Shown: positions 33,295-42,470, counted from the stretch's first letter. The stretch is 64,000 bases of DNA from Cohnella thailandensis (GCF_014212135.1 NZ_JACJVQ010000013.1:62001-126000); one strand, 5' to 3'. The notes: generated by a model from the letters alone, not told the origin. Made by a program: numbers and translations.

Positions 33295-33841
33295 GATCGT
33301 TCTTCTCCTTCAACTTCGATAATTTCTTGCGGGCGTGGAACATGCGCGACTTGACCGTTCCTTCGGTTACGTCCAGCATATCCGCAATCTCTTTGAGGGT
33401 TAACTGATTATGGGCGTATAAAATAATGACCTCCCTATACTTGGCCGGCAGTTGCAGGACCAGCTTCCACATGTCGCTTAGCGCTATGTTCTCCATGACT
33501 TCTTGTTCGGCCGACCGCCGTTCCCCGGTTTCTCCCACCCAATCCGTCAGCGTCACCTTGCGGAAAAACGCCGAGCGCTGGAAGTCTATCGCCGTGTTGC
33601 GGGTGATCGTGAGCAGCCACGTCTTGACCGAAGCGTCGCTTCGGAAGCCGTGCAGGTTCTTGAACACTTTGATGAAGACTTCTTGCGTGATATCGTCGGC
33701 CATTTCCCTCTTGCGGGTGATGCTATACGCGTAGTTCCATACTTCCCGTCCGTAAGCGGTCATCAGATCGCTAAGCAGCGCTTTCTTGTCCGCGTGGTCG
33801 GTCATGTATTTCAAATAATCGAAGTTCGCTTCGGAATTCAA
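33278..33841 (-). CDS. ECF RNA polymerase sigma factor (first)
   Basis: 187 residues. Sigma-70 region 2 (YAYSITRKREMADDITQEVFIKVFKNL, with the -10-binding helix WLLTITRNTAIDFQR) and region 4 (LPAKYREVIILYAHNQLTLKEIADMLDVTEGTVKSR). The start is TTG at 33841 with GAGG upstream. An ECF-type promoter directly in front (33863-33888) suggests autoregulation. Coupled to the anti-sigma gene by a 17-base overlap. Confidence 0.92.
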   Translation of the reverse strand: MNSEANFDYLKYMTDHADKKALLSDLMTAYGREVWNYAYSITRKREMADDITQEVFIKVFKNLHGFRSDASVKTWLLTITRNTAIDFQRSAFFRKVTLTDWVGETGERRSAEQEVMENIALSDMWKLVLQLPAKYREVIILYAHNQLTLKEIADMLDVTEGTVKSRMFHARKKLSKLKEKNDHGSNR

Positions 33842-33862
33842 AACCGTCCCACCTCTTTGTTT

Positions 33863-33888
33863 GACGATACGATTGCTCTATCGGTTCA
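33863..33888 (-). promoter_or_regulatory. ECF-type promoter of the first sigma operon
   Basis: Minus strand: TGAACC (33883-33888), 16-bp spacer, CGTC (33863-33866), the usual ECF layout (GAAC-16-CGTM), ~15 bases before the ribosome binding site. Likely recognised by the sigma factor it controls. Confidence 0.6.
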
Positions 33889-34061
33889 CTAAATCTAAAA
33901 TAATTCTAAAATTTTTATGAAGTCGATTAAGATAATTGCGTTATTCTCTATTTATGCTAACACAATTTTCCATCGCTTGGTTGCGAGCCGCAGGAAAAAA
34001 CCATTAATATTTGACGATTTAAACCGACTCGAGGTTCCATTATCCCGCAAAATTCCCGAAT

Positions 34062-34100
34062 ATAAAACAAGCGCCTCCGTCCGCGTGCGATCGGAAGCGC
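34062..34100 (-). terminator. Terminator of the FtsH-like protease gene
   Basis: Nine-pair stem GCGCTTCCG/CGGAGGCGC (34071-34079, 34092-34100, one G-T pair) followed on the minus strand by TTGTTTTATA. Confidence 0.75.
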
Positions 34101-34114
34101 CAAATTATTCGAAT

Positions 34115-35614
34115 TTACGCGGCGACAGCTTTAAGCTGTTGCCTTAATTGTTCGCCGGACAGCGTCTCTTCGCGGATTAAGATGTCAAGCATCTTGCGGA
34201 AGGTGTCCATATGTCCTCCGAGCAGGCTTCTCGTTCTCTCGGTAAGCTCGTCGAGAATGGCGGCGTTCTCCTCCGCCCATTGCTCGGTCGTGATCGCTTG
34301 CGGATGAACGATGCCCAGGCTCGACATCCCGGATTCGATCAGCGTGCGGGCGATATTCGTCGCTTGCTCGAAGTCGTTGCGCGAGCCCGTGCTTCTTCCT
34401 CCGTAATTCAGCTCCTCCGCCACCGCTCCGCCAAGGGCGATCATGATCTGCTCCTCCAGGAATCTCTTCGTATAGAGATAGCTGTCCTGCTGCGGATTGT
34501 GCCGGACGTAGCCGAGCGCTTGTCCGCGAGGCGTAAGCGAGACTTGAGCGACGCTGCCGGGCCGAACCGTCTCCGCCACGATCGCGTGTCCGAGCTCGTG
34601 CAGGGCTACCCGCTCCCGCTCTTCCTTCGTCGTCTCGCGATCCATCCGCTCGCCCATCATGACCTTATCGATCGCCTGCGCGAGGTGGGACGCGAGGATC
34701 TCTTCACGGTTGTCCCGCATCGCGTATATCGCCGCTTCGTTCATGACGCTCTCCAATTGGGCTCCCGAGAAATTAAACGTCTCGTCCGCCACCTTCGCGA
34801 GCGACACATCCGAAGCGAGCGGCTTGTTGCGGGCGTGAAGCTTAAGGATGTGTTCGCGGCCGGACTTGTCCGGAAGGTCCACCTGGATGTGCCGGTCGAA
34901 CCGTCCCGGACGCAAGAGCGCGGGATCCAGCAGCTCCTTGCGGTTCGTCGCCGCGATGAGCAGGATGCGCGGAAACTCGCTGCCTTGAATGCCGTCCATC
35001 TCCGTCAACAATTGGTTCAGCGTTTGATCGTACTCCCGATGCTGGCCGCCATCCCGCTTGCCGCCGATCCCGTCGATCTCGTCGATAAAGACGATGGCGC
35101 TGTTCAGCTTCTGCTTGGCCGCTTGCTTGCGAGCCTCTTGGAACAGATCCCGAATGCGGCCGGCGCCGACGCCGACATACATCTCGACGAACTCGCTGCC
35201 CGATGCGGCAATGAAGGCCGAGTGCGTATGCTGGGCGGCAGCCTTCGCAAGAAGCGTTTTCCCCGTTCCAGGAGGGCCCGTTAGCAGGATGCCCTTCAAG
35301 GGACGAATTCCGAGCTTCGAAATCCGGTCTTGCTTGACGAGAAAGTCGAGAGCTTCCGTCAGCTCCCGTTTCGCCTGCTCCTGCCCGCCGATATCGTCGA
35401 AGCTCAGCGTCTGCGGAGCTCTGGACGGAGCTTTCTTGGCCGCGGCGCCCATCGCCAAGCCGCCTTTGGAGCGGGCAAGGAACAGAAGGCCGGCAACCAG
35501 CAGCACGCCGAGAAGCAGCGGCATGGCCGGCAAGCCGGAGAAGATCAGAAAGATAAACAGAATGGGGAGAAATCCGACGGCGATCTCTTTGCCGTAGTTA
35601 CGCAAGTTACGCAT
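34115..35614 (-). CDS. FtsH-like AAA+ zinc metalloprotease (compact form)
   Basis: 499 residues, against ~640 for FtsH. Residues 11-47 form a tight pair of membrane segments without the usual ~70-residue external loop. The AAA+ module has Walker A GPPGTGKT, Walker B IVFIDEIDG, pore loop YVGVGAGRIRD and second-region homology NRKELLDPALLRPGRFD. The M41 zinc site HELGH and third ligand region NDFEQAT are intact, so it should be active. Housekeeping ftsH is normally elsewhere near tilS/hpt, so this is probably a paralogue. It overlaps the upstream membrane-protein gene by 8 bases. Confidence 0.9.
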   Translation of the reverse strand: MRNLRNYGKEIAVGFLPILFIFLIFSGLPAMPLLLGVLLVAGLLFLARSKGGLAMGAAAKKAPSRAPQTLSFDDIGGQEQAKRELTEALDFLVKQDRISKLGIRPLKGILLTGPPGTGKTLLAKAAAQHTHSAFIAASGSEFVEMYVGVGAGRIRDLFQEARKQAAKQKLNSAIVFIDEIDGIGGKRDGGQHREYDQTLNQLLTEMDGIQGSEFPRILLIAATNRKELLDPALLRPGRFDRHIQVDLPDKSGREHILKLHARNKPLASDVSLAKVADETFNFSGAQLESVMNEAAIYAMRDNREEILASHLAQAIDKVMMGERMDRETTKEERERVALHELGHAIVAETVRPGSVAQVSLTPRGQALGYVRHNPQQDSYLYTKRFLEEQIMIALGGAVAEELNYGGRSTGSRNDFEQATNIARTLIESGMSSLGIVHPQAITTEQWAEENAAILDELTERTRSLLGGHMDTFRKMLDILIREETLSGEQLRQQLKAVAA

Positions 35615-36140
35615 TCGGCCACACCCCCATCTCCTGGGCCTGGCGAGGAAGAATGACGTACTTCGCCGCGTCGCCCAGCTTTAGGCTGACGTAGACGTTC
35701 GTGTCATCCATCTCGGTGACGGCGGTCAGACCCGGGACTTTCTTCGCCAGCGAATCCATCGCGTCCTGAACGCCGGAATATTCCCGATGTTCCATCGATT
35801 CGGCAACCCCGAACAGCGCCGATCTCCAAGCCTTCTCCAATTGTTCGTTCTCAGGCTCGCTTACGACCAGCTCCAGTTTCTTGCCGCCGATCGATCCGGA
35901 GCCTTCCGTTTCCACTTTATGATAAATATCCGCCAGGTCCGCGTCCGATGACAGCTCCAGCTTCAGAACGACTTTATTCACGGAATTGCTCGTTTCTGCC
36001 GATACCACTCCGGGCAGCGAGGAAGCTACCTTCTCGAGCGGCTTCTCCACTCCGTAATGTCCGTAAGCGTACCATCCTCCGAACAGCAGAGCCGCGGACA
36101 AGACGGCAGTAATCGCAACCGGCAAGATTCTCAATTTCAT
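35607..36140 (-). CDS. Membrane-anchored protein of unknown function, coupled to the FtsH-like gene
   Basis: 177 residues: a basic start, one N-terminal hydrophobic segment (LPVAITAVLSAALLFGGWYAY, 5-25), then an external domain alternating beta and helix (VVLKLELSSDADLADIYHKV; NVYVSLKLGDAAKYVIL). The repeated layout of the two halves suggests two similar alpha-beta units. Not recognised. The 8-base overlap with the FtsH-like gene implies joint production; it might be an adaptor or substrate, which is inference. Confidence 0.75.
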   Translation of the reverse strand: MKLRILPVAITAVLSAALLFGGWYAYGHYGVEKPLEKVASSLPGVVSAETSNSVNKVVLKLELSSDADLADIYHKVETEGSGSIGGKKLELVVSEPENEQLEKAWRSALFGVAESMEHREYSGVQDAMDSLAKKVPGLTAVTEMDDTNVYVSLKLGDAAKYVILPRQAQEMGVWPNA

Positions 36141-36225
36141 ACCGCAATGCCCTCCTAATAGGTACGTATTATTAGTTGTATATCATGGAATCCATACTCT
36201 ATGGCGACAACTTCGTACAACAAGA

Positions 36226-36234
36226 ATTATATCA
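36226..36234 (-). promoter_or_regulatory. Extended -10 promoter of the FtsH-like operon
   Basis: TGATATAAT on the minus strand: perfect TATAAT with an upstream TGn, and no good -35 box. About 90 bases before the first gene. Confidence 0.45.
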
Positions 36235-36299
36235 TGATCGGATGGACAATTCGTCCGCTAATGGTTGGCAGGACTGCCAGCGGCATAGCCTCGAATAAG

Positions 36300-36326
36300 A
36301 AAAAACCAGAGCCGCGGCAGCTCTGG
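36300..36326 (-). terminator. Terminator of the dinG-rex-mtaD-ypmB operon
   Basis: CCAGAGC/GCTCTGG stem (36306-36312, 36320-36326) followed on the minus strand by six T, 17 bases after the ypmB stop. Confidence 0.87.
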
Positions 36327-36342
36327 CTAATTCGATTCATGG

Positions 36343-36876
36343 TTATTTGCCCGGAAGATCGTACGTCTTCAGGTGCTTTCCCGACTGGAATTGATAGAAA
36401 TCGATCGCTTGCCTCTTCGTTTCGGGATCGCTGACATAGCGAATCTCCCATGCCGGTTGATTCTGGAACCATCCGGGGAGAATTCGCACGATGTTCGTCC
36501 CTGGATGCTGAAGCCGGAATTGGGAGACGATCTGGTTTTCATTATAGCCGCCGGAGAGCTTCTCTTTGACGACTTCGTTTGCTCTCTCCCAGACCATCCA
36601 CTTCTCCCCTTGCTCATCGGTCCCGGCAACGACCCATACGGTTTCTTCCCATACGTGCTTGTACGTTCCGTCGATCTCCTTAAGGCCGGCTTCCGTCTTC
36701 GCTATTCGAATCGCTTGGCGCTCTTCCGCGGTATAATCGGAATCCGCCGATCGAACGTAGACGAAGAAAGCGACGCAGAGGAATACAAGAAAGCCGATGA
36801 TGAGCAGAGCCCAGCGCCAAGGGGGAATCGCATGCGATCGGCGTCGATTCTCGGTTCGGCTCAGACTCATGTTCAT
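36343..36876 (-). CDS. ypmB: YpmB family protein (DUF5590)
   Basis: 177 residues. One N-terminal membrane segment (WALLIIGFLVFLCVAFFVYV, ~22-41) followed by an external domain resembling two PepSY-like alpha-beta units (WEETVWVVAGTDEQGEKWMVW; WEIRYVSDPETKRQAIDFY). DUF5590/YpmB occurs next to dinG in Bacillales; its role is unknown. It overlaps mtaD by 4 bases. Confidence 0.88.
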   Translation of the reverse strand: MNMSLSRTENRRRSHAIPPWRWALLIIGFLVFLCVAFFVYVRSADSDYTAEERQAIRIAKTEAGLKEIDGTYKHVWEETVWVVAGTDEQGEKWMVWERANEVVKEKLSGGYNENQIVSQFRLQHPGTNIVRILPGWFQNQPAWEIRYVSDPETKRQAIDFYQFQSGKHLKTYDLPGK

Positions 36877-38177
36877 CCGCGAAGCCTATCGAAGCAGCGC
36901 TGCGCTTCATATCGAATCCGTTCGACGTCCAGCGTCAGCAATTCGCGATCGCGAAGCAGCTGCTTCCCGTCGACCCACACGTGGGCCACGTCTGCGCCGG
37001 ATGCGGCATAAACGAGATGGGACACGTAATCTGTCGCCGGCACGAAGTGCGGCTTGCGAATGGAGACCCCGATCAAATCGGCTTTCATGCCGCTCTTAAG
37101 CATCCCCGTTACGCCTTCGAGACCGAGCGCCTTGGCTCCGTATACCGTCCCCATCCGCAGCGCTTCCGCCGCGGGAACGGCCGTCGGGTCGCCGGAGACG
37201 CCTTTGTGGAGAAGCGCGGCAAGGCGAATCTCTTCGAACAGGTCCAGGTTGTTGTTGCTCGCCGCGCTGTCCGTTCCCAGAGACACCGTTACGCCCGCGC
37301 GAAGCAGCTCCGGCACGCGGGCGACGCCGCTCGCCAGCTTCAGGTTGCTCACCGGATTATGGGATACCGCGACGCCGCGTTCCGCCAGAAGGGCGATCTC
37401 CTCATCGGTCAGATGCACCGCATGGGCCACGAGCGAAGGTCCCGAGAACAGGCCAAGATTGTCGAGATGCTCGACCGGACGGGTACCGTAATCCTTCACG
37501 TTGGCGGCCACTTCGGCGGCCGTCTCCGACATGTGGGTATGAAGCGGCAGATTCAGCTCGCGCGCGGCGGCGACGATCCGTTCGATGTAATCCGGCGGGC
37601 AGGTATAAGGGGCATGAGGCGACATCATGACTTGAATGCGTCCGTTCGCCCCTCCATGCCACCGCTTCGCGAAGCCGACCGCTTCGTTCAGCTTCGCCGT
37701 CTGCACGTCCGGCGGACACAAGCCGATGACTCCGCGGGCGAGCGTGGCGCGCAATCCCGACTTATCGACAACCTCGGCTACCCGGTCCATATGATCGTAC
37801 ATGTCGAGGAAAGTCGTCGTGCCGCTGAGAATCATCTCGGCGGCCGCCAGCGAGGTTCCCCAATAGACGTCGTCTCCGGTAAACTTGCCTTCCATCGGCC
37901 ACATGTGGTTTTCCAGCCAGTCCTGCAGCGCCAGATCGTCCGCCAACCCTCTTAAGAGGGACATCGCCGCATGACCATGGGTATTGATAAGACCCGGCAG
38001 GAAGAGGTGCCCCGTTCCGTCGACTTTCTCCGATGCCTGGTCGCGGATCTCCGCCGGAGCCTCTCCTTCGCCCATCGCCGAGATGACGGTTCCTTCAACG
38101 GACAGCCACCCTTTCAAGATCGGCTGCTCCGGATTCATCGTTACAAACAACCCATTCTCGATTAACCAACGCGTCAT
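36873..38177 (-). CDS. mtaD: 5-methylthioadenosine/S-adenosylhomocysteine deaminase
   Basis: 434-residue amidohydrolase. Metal ligands are visible in GLINTHGHAAMS (HxH), SPHAPYTC, LPLHTHMSET and the Asp of LGTDSAASNN. Members deaminate methylthioadenosine, SAH or related adenosines as part of methyl-cycle salvage; the exact substrate is not certain. The start is ATG at 38177 (MTRWLIENG) with a GGA-rich site upstream; an in-frame start 8 codons earlier would overlap rex. Confidence 0.92.
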   Translation of the reverse strand: MTRWLIENGLFVTMNPEQPILKGWLSVEGTVISAMGEGEAPAEIRDQASEKVDGTGHLFLPGLINTHGHAAMSLLRGLADDLALQDWLENHMWPMEGKFTGDDVYWGTSLAAAEMILSGTTTFLDMYDHMDRVAEVVDKSGLRATLARGVIGLCPPDVQTAKLNEAVGFAKRWHGGANGRIQVMMSPHAPYTCPPDYIERIVAAARELNLPLHTHMSETAAEVAANVKDYGTRPVEHLDNLGLFSGPSLVAHAVHLTDEEIALLAERGVAVSHNPVSNLKLASGVARVPELLRAGVTVSLGTDSAASNNNLDLFEEIRLAALLHKGVSGDPTAVPAAEALRMGTVYGAKALGLEGVTGMLKSGMKADLIGVSIRKPHFVPATDYVSHLVYAASGADVAHVWVDGKQLLRDRELLTLDVERIRYEAQRCFDRLRG

Positions 38178-38197
38178 TATCCTCTGTCCTTTCGTCC

Positions 38198-38848
38198 TCA
38201 ACCCTGATCGTTGTCGCTTACGTTCTCGTCTTCATTATCCATGTAATAAGCCAAGCTGAGCAAGTCCGCCGTAAAATCCGTATGGTGAATCCGGACTCCG
38301 TCGGGAGTTCGAAGCACCGTGGGGGCAAAATTCAAAATTCCGCGGATCCCGGCCGAGACGAACAGATCGGATACTTTCTGGGCTTCGCCGGCGGGAACGG
38401 TGATGATCCCGATGCTGATGTCCTTCTCCTTAACGGTTTCTTGCAGCTCGCTCATCGGCTGTACCGTCAGACGATTCATCGTCATGCCGATCTTGGAGGG
38501 ATCGGAATCGAAGACGGCGACGATCTTGACGTTCTCCTTCATATTGTAATTGCACAGCGCCCGGCCCAGATTCCCGGTGCCGACCAAAGCGACGTTCCGC
38601 GGCTGGTCCAGCTGCAGGATCTGGCGAATTTTCTCGATGAGATAAGAAACGTTATACCCGACGCCCTTGCGGCCGAAGTCCCCGAAGTAAGCGAGATCCT
38701 TCCGGATCTGGGCCGGGTTCAGGTCCAGCTTCCGCCCCAGCTCCTGCGACGAGACGGTCTGGATGTCCGTGCTGTTTAATTCGCTTAAGTATCTAAGATA
38801 AACCGGCAGTCTCCGTACGACCGCCTCGGATATTTTTTCCGGCTTCAT
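38198..38848 (-). CDS. rex: Redox-sensing transcriptional repressor Rex
   Basis: 216 residues. N-terminal winged helix (~1-85: KISEAVVRRLPVYLRYLSEL; SSQELGRKLDLNPAQIRKDLAYFG) and a Rossmann domain (VALVGTGNLGRALCNY). Rex senses the NADH/NAD+ ratio and releases DNA when NADH is high, controlling fermentation and respiration genes. It overlaps dinG by 4 bases. Possible targets inside the window are ackA, korA or qcrABC, but no full Rex operator was found. Confidence 0.96.
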   Translation of the reverse strand: MKPEKISEAVVRRLPVYLRYLSELNSTDIQTVSSQELGRKLDLNPAQIRKDLAYFGDFGRKGVGYNVSYLIEKIRQILQLDQPRNVALVGTGNLGRALCNYNMKENVKIVAVFDSDPSKIGMTMNRLTVQPMSELQETVKEKDISIGIITVPAGEAQKVSDLFVSAGIRGILNFAPTVLRTPDGVRIHHTDFTADLLSLAYYMDNEDENVSDNDQG

Positions 38849-41763
38849 GACGATTTGCCCTCCTGAGACTTCGGCTGCGATTCGGCAGGCTTATCCTCCG
38901 AGATGTCCAGCCATTCCTTTACTCTTCCTGCCAGGCCGGCATTCGGCAGATGCTCCATCTTGGGACCCGGCAGCGAATAGAGAAAATATTTGCCGTAGTT
39001 CGTGTCGATCACCCGGGTGTCGTAAATAATGACGATGCCTTTGTCCGTGGCCGTCCGTACGAGCCGTCCGAAGCCTTGCTTGAAGCGGATGACCGCTTGC
39101 GGCAGCGACAGCTTCATGAACGGATTTTTCTTCTCCGCCGTAAGGCGCTCCGACTTCGCTTCGTTCACCGGATGATTCGGCGGCTGGAACGGAAGGCGGA
39201 CGATAGCCAGGCAAGTGAGGGCGTCGCCCGGCAGGTCCACTCCTTCCCAGAAGCTGCTTGTCCCGAGCAGAACGGAGTTCGACTGCTCTTGGAATTGCCG
39301 TGTCAACCGGCTTCGGCTGCTGCCGTCGATCCCTTGCCCGAGCACTTCGATCCGACTCGGCGAGAGCATCTCCTTAAGCGGCGCGTACACCGTCTTCAGC
39401 ATCCGGTGGGACGTGAAGAGAACGAGCATCCGTCCTCCGGTTACCGAAGCGACTTCCGCAATGGACTTCGTCAGTGCCTCTATGAATTGCGGATCTCCGT
39501 CTCTCCCCCGAATGTTCGGAAAATCGCGCGGGATCAGCACGAGAGCCTGCTCCCTGTATTTGAAGGGCGAAGGAACCTGCGCGGACTTAAGACGGCCTTT
39601 CTGCTCGGCTTCATCCAGTCCCAGCTGCTCCTTCACGTAATTGAAGGTCTTGTCGACGGTGAGCGTTGCCGAGGTCAGGACGACGCTTGCCTTGCGATCG
39701 AACATGCCCTCCTTGAGAAGGCCGCTGACATCCGCCGGCACGCCGTACATGACGACGGAACGGCTCCGGTACTGCGTATGGCCCTCTACCCAATAAACGA
39801 AGTCTTTGTTCCCGAACGTGACGAACGATTGCAAGTCCGCCCTTGTCTGAGCGAGTTCCTTGACGCTTCCGCTCATGTCGGTCAAGACGCCTTGGACCGT
39901 CAGCTCGTCCGTTCTCTCCCGGATGTCTACGATCAGCTTCTCCATCGGGCGAATCAGGTCGCTGAGCAGCTGCACGACGTTGTTCCCGTCCACCGACAAG
40001 GCATCCCATCCGTCCGGAAGCTGATCCGGCTTAAAGCGGTAGGATAAGCTGCCGCTTTCGTCGGAAGAGGCATGGGAATAAAGAAAGCCGAACAGCCGGT
40101 CCATCCAGATCTCCCAAGCTTCCCGGATCGAATGAACCTTTGTCGCCGCCTCTTCGAGTTTCTCGGTCCATGCCGAAGCGTACTCGTCGCCGGAGCTGGC
40201 CATGAGGCTCATTAAATGAGGGATCTGGCCGTTGCGGGCATCCTTCCACAGCCTTAGGAGCGGCGCGAGCAACGCTTGATAATTCGTCCTCTGTCCCAGA
40301 TGGTGGCTGGCCACCTCTTCCAGGTGATGGGCCTCGTCCACGATCAACCGGTCGTAGGACGGAAGCAGACGATTCTCCGCGCGCATGTCCGTGAATACCA
40401 TCGCATGGTTCGTGATGACCAGATCGGCCTTGTTCGCGTCCTGTCTGGCCCTATGGTAGAAGCACTTGCGGAACCAAGGGCATTGCCGGTTCAAGCAGGA
40501 ATCCGCATCGCTCGCCACCGAGTTCCATTCGTCCTTGGAACGGCCGCTTAAGTTAAGCTCCTCCGCCTCGCCCCGCTCGGTCTCGCTTAGCCAGACGGTC
40601 ATCTGCCCGCGCGTGACGAGATCGTCTTTCGACAGGGCTGTCTCGGGAATCTGCATCTGCTGCTCGAATTTGCGCAGGCACAGGTAATTGGATCGCCCTT
40701 TAAACACGGAGGCCTTAAAGGGAACCGGAAGCACCTGCTGAAGCAGCGGCAGATCGCGCTGCCTGAGCTGTTCCTGCAATTGGATCGTGTGAGTGCTGAC
40801 GACGATTTTTTTGGATTCCTTTAATCCATAATACAGAGAAGGAAGCAAGTATCCGAGCGATTTGCCGGTTCCCGTCCCCGCTTCGACCAGCAGGTGGGAA
40901 TCCTCGTTCAGCGCGCCGAACACTTCGCCGAACATCAGCTCTTGGCCTTGGCGAGACTCATAGGAAGGATGGAGCTCCTTCAGCCTCTCCTTGACGCCGC
41001 TTAGAAAATCAGGAAACTCCGTCTCGGCGAGCTGTTTGACCGTCTCTTGCTCCTGCTCGGCGGCCGCCCCGCGAGCTTCTTCGTCTTCCGTCCAATCGCC
41101 GACGCTAAGCGCGAATTGCCGGTAATATTGGTAGTCTCCTTCCGCGAGAAGAGGATTCATCTCCCGGAACGCAGTCGCTTCGGCGATCAGCCAGCCCAGA
41201 TCGTTCCGGTCCGGATCGAACAGCGTGGCCAGCCGTTGCAGCGTAAGAAGGGGAAGCGTACGAAGCCGCTCCAATCCCTTGAGGAACAGCTCGGCGGTCG
41301 AGACGGCGTCGCTATCCGCCTGATGCGGCCGATCGTGCCCGATTCCGAGGCTCTGGGTAAGAGCGCCGAGCCGGTAGGACGGCATCGAAGGGAACATCAA
41401 ACGCGATAATTCGACCGTATCGAGCACGCGCCCGGCAAAAGGCAAATAGCCGCTCTTATCCAGGGCGGCTTGCAAGAAGGAGACATCGAATTCCGCGTTA
41501 TGGGCGACGATGACGGCATCCTGCAGCAGCGGGACAAGAGCGGTCAGCATCTCGTCTATGTCCGGCGCATCCTTCACGGTCTCGTCGTCGATGCCGGTCA
41601 GCTTCGTGATCCATTCCGGAATGGGCTTGGACGGTTTGACGTAGGAAGCAAATGGTTCTCCGATCGTTCCGGTATCGTCTATGAGGGCTAACCCGACTTG
41701 AATAATTTCGTCTTGCTCGGGAGAAGTTCCCGTCGTTTCAAAATCAAGAACGGCGTATATCAT
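38845..41763 (-). CDS. dinG: ATP-dependent helicase/exonuclease DinG
   Basis: 972 residues. An N-terminal DEDDh 3'-5' exonuclease domain (DFETTGTSPEQDE; AHNAEFDVSFL; HQADSDA, ~1-180) is fused to an XPD-like helicase (Walker A AGTGTGKS, DEAH box VDEAHHLEE, motif VI QGFGRLVRT). Four cysteines between motifs I and II (one in NYLCLRKF, three in C-x4-C-x5-C) match the iron-sulfur ligand pattern of E. coli DinG. The start is 41763 (MIYAVLDFETTG) with a GGAAGG site; the longer frame reads through the TPR gene. First gene of dinG-rex-mtaD-ypmB. Confidence 0.95.
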   Translation of the reverse strand: MIYAVLDFETTGTSPEQDEIIQVGLALIDDTGTIGEPFASYVKPSKPIPEWITKLTGIDDETVKDAPDIDEMLTALVPLLQDAVIVAHNAEFDVSFLQAALDKSGYLPFAGRVLDTVELSRLMFPSMPSYRLGALTQSLGIGHDRPHQADSDAVSTAELFLKGLERLRTLPLLTLQRLATLFDPDRNDLGWLIAEATAFREMNPLLAEGDYQYYRQFALSVGDWTEDEEARGAAAEQEQETVKQLAETEFPDFLSGVKERLKELHPSYESRQGQELMFGEVFGALNEDSHLLVEAGTGTGKSLGYLLPSLYYGLKESKKIVVSTHTIQLQEQLRQRDLPLLQQVLPVPFKASVFKGRSNYLCLRKFEQQMQIPETALSKDDLVTRGQMTVWLSETERGEAEELNLSGRSKDEWNSVASDADSCLNRQCPWFRKCFYHRARQDANKADLVITNHAMVFTDMRAENRLLPSYDRLIVDEAHHLEEVASHHLGQRTNYQALLAPLLRLWKDARNGQIPHLMSLMASSGDEYASAWTEKLEEAATKVHSIREAWEIWMDRLFGFLYSHASSDESGSLSYRFKPDQLPDGWDALSVDGNNVVQLLSDLIRPMEKLIVDIRERTDELTVQGVLTDMSGSVKELAQTRADLQSFVTFGNKDFVYWVEGHTQYRSRSVVMYGVPADVSGLLKEGMFDRKASVVLTSATLTVDKTFNYVKEQLGLDEAEQKGRLKSAQVPSPFKYREQALVLIPRDFPNIRGRDGDPQFIEALTKSIAEVASVTGGRMLVLFTSHRMLKTVYAPLKEMLSPSRIEVLGQGIDGSSRSRLTRQFQEQSNSVLLGTSSFWEGVDLPGDALTCLAIVRLPFQPPNHPVNEAKSERLTAEKKNPFMKLSLPQAVIRFKQGFGRLVRTATDKGIVIIYDTRVIDTNYGKYFLYSLPGPKMEHLPNAGLAGRVKEWLDISEDKPAESQPKSQEGKSS

Positions 41764-41819
41764 GCCTGCCTTCCTTTCCTGGCGGGTCATCCGCGCAGAG
41801 GATCGGTGCAGCCGCAAGT

Positions 41820-42470
41820 TCAAGCCTTCACGAGCGTCTGCATCTCCAGGGTTCCGAATTGCAATTGCAATTGGCCGGAGCGATTCCTGCACGATTCCAG
41901 ATTGCGGCGAGGATCCTCGAAGCTCGGATCGGCTTCGACCGCCTTCCGGAAATAAGTTTGAGCTTGGTTCAGATTCGCGTATACCGCTTGAACGCACCCA
42001 AGCGCATTGAACGCGATCGCCTGCAGCTTAGGTTCCTCCGTTACGGCGGCGATCCATTGGAAATGGCGCTGGGCGTCCTCGAATTCGCCTAGGTGCATGC
42101 GGCACATCGCAAGGAAAAGCCTGGCGACGTGAAACTCGGGCTCCAGCGTCAACGTCTCCTCGAAGTGATGGGCTCCTTCCCGGAACATCTGCAGCTGGAA
42201 ATATCCTTGTCCCTTCGTGTACGGCCGCCACATCGGAAGGTTGTCCAGCTTGCTTGGGCCGGGGGACGCGGAAGCTCCATGCTTCAGATCCCGATACACG
42301 GACATCTTGTCCTCGAACTGAAGCCATAACTCAATAATATCATCACTTAGCGCCTTTAACACGTTCCACTGCTGCTCCAGCTCATTTTTTTGTTCGGGCG
42401 AGGCTTCCGGATAACGTCGAATAAGATCGTCCAGAGTGTCGTTCAAAGCGGCGAACCATTGCTGGATCAT
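41820..42470 (-). CDS. TPR-repeat protein
   Basis: 216 residues. Helical N-terminus (MIQQWFAALNDTLDDLIRRYP) and at least three tetratricopeptide-like repeats in ~85-200 (GQGYFQLQMFREGAHHFEETLTLEPE; ALGCVQAVYANLNQAQTYFRKAVEADP). No signal peptide. TPRs mediate protein contacts; the partner is unknown. Located between panD and dinG, 56 bases ahead of dinG and probably co-transcribed. Confidence 0.85.
   Translation of the reverse strand: MIQQWFAALNDTLDDLIRRYPEASPEQKNELEQQWNVLKALSDDIIELWLQFEDKMSVYRDLKHGASASPGPSKLDNLPMWRPYTKGQGYFQLQMFREGAHHFEETLTLEPEFHVARLFLAMCRMHLGEFEDAQRHFQWIAAVTEEPKLQAIAFNALGCVQAVYANLNQAQTYFRKAVEADPSFEDPRRNLESCRNRSGQLQLQFGTLEMQTLVKA

Noticed and set aside
38950..40047. 365-codon plus-strand frame opposite dinG
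   Set aside because: Antisense shadow within a conserved helicase gene.
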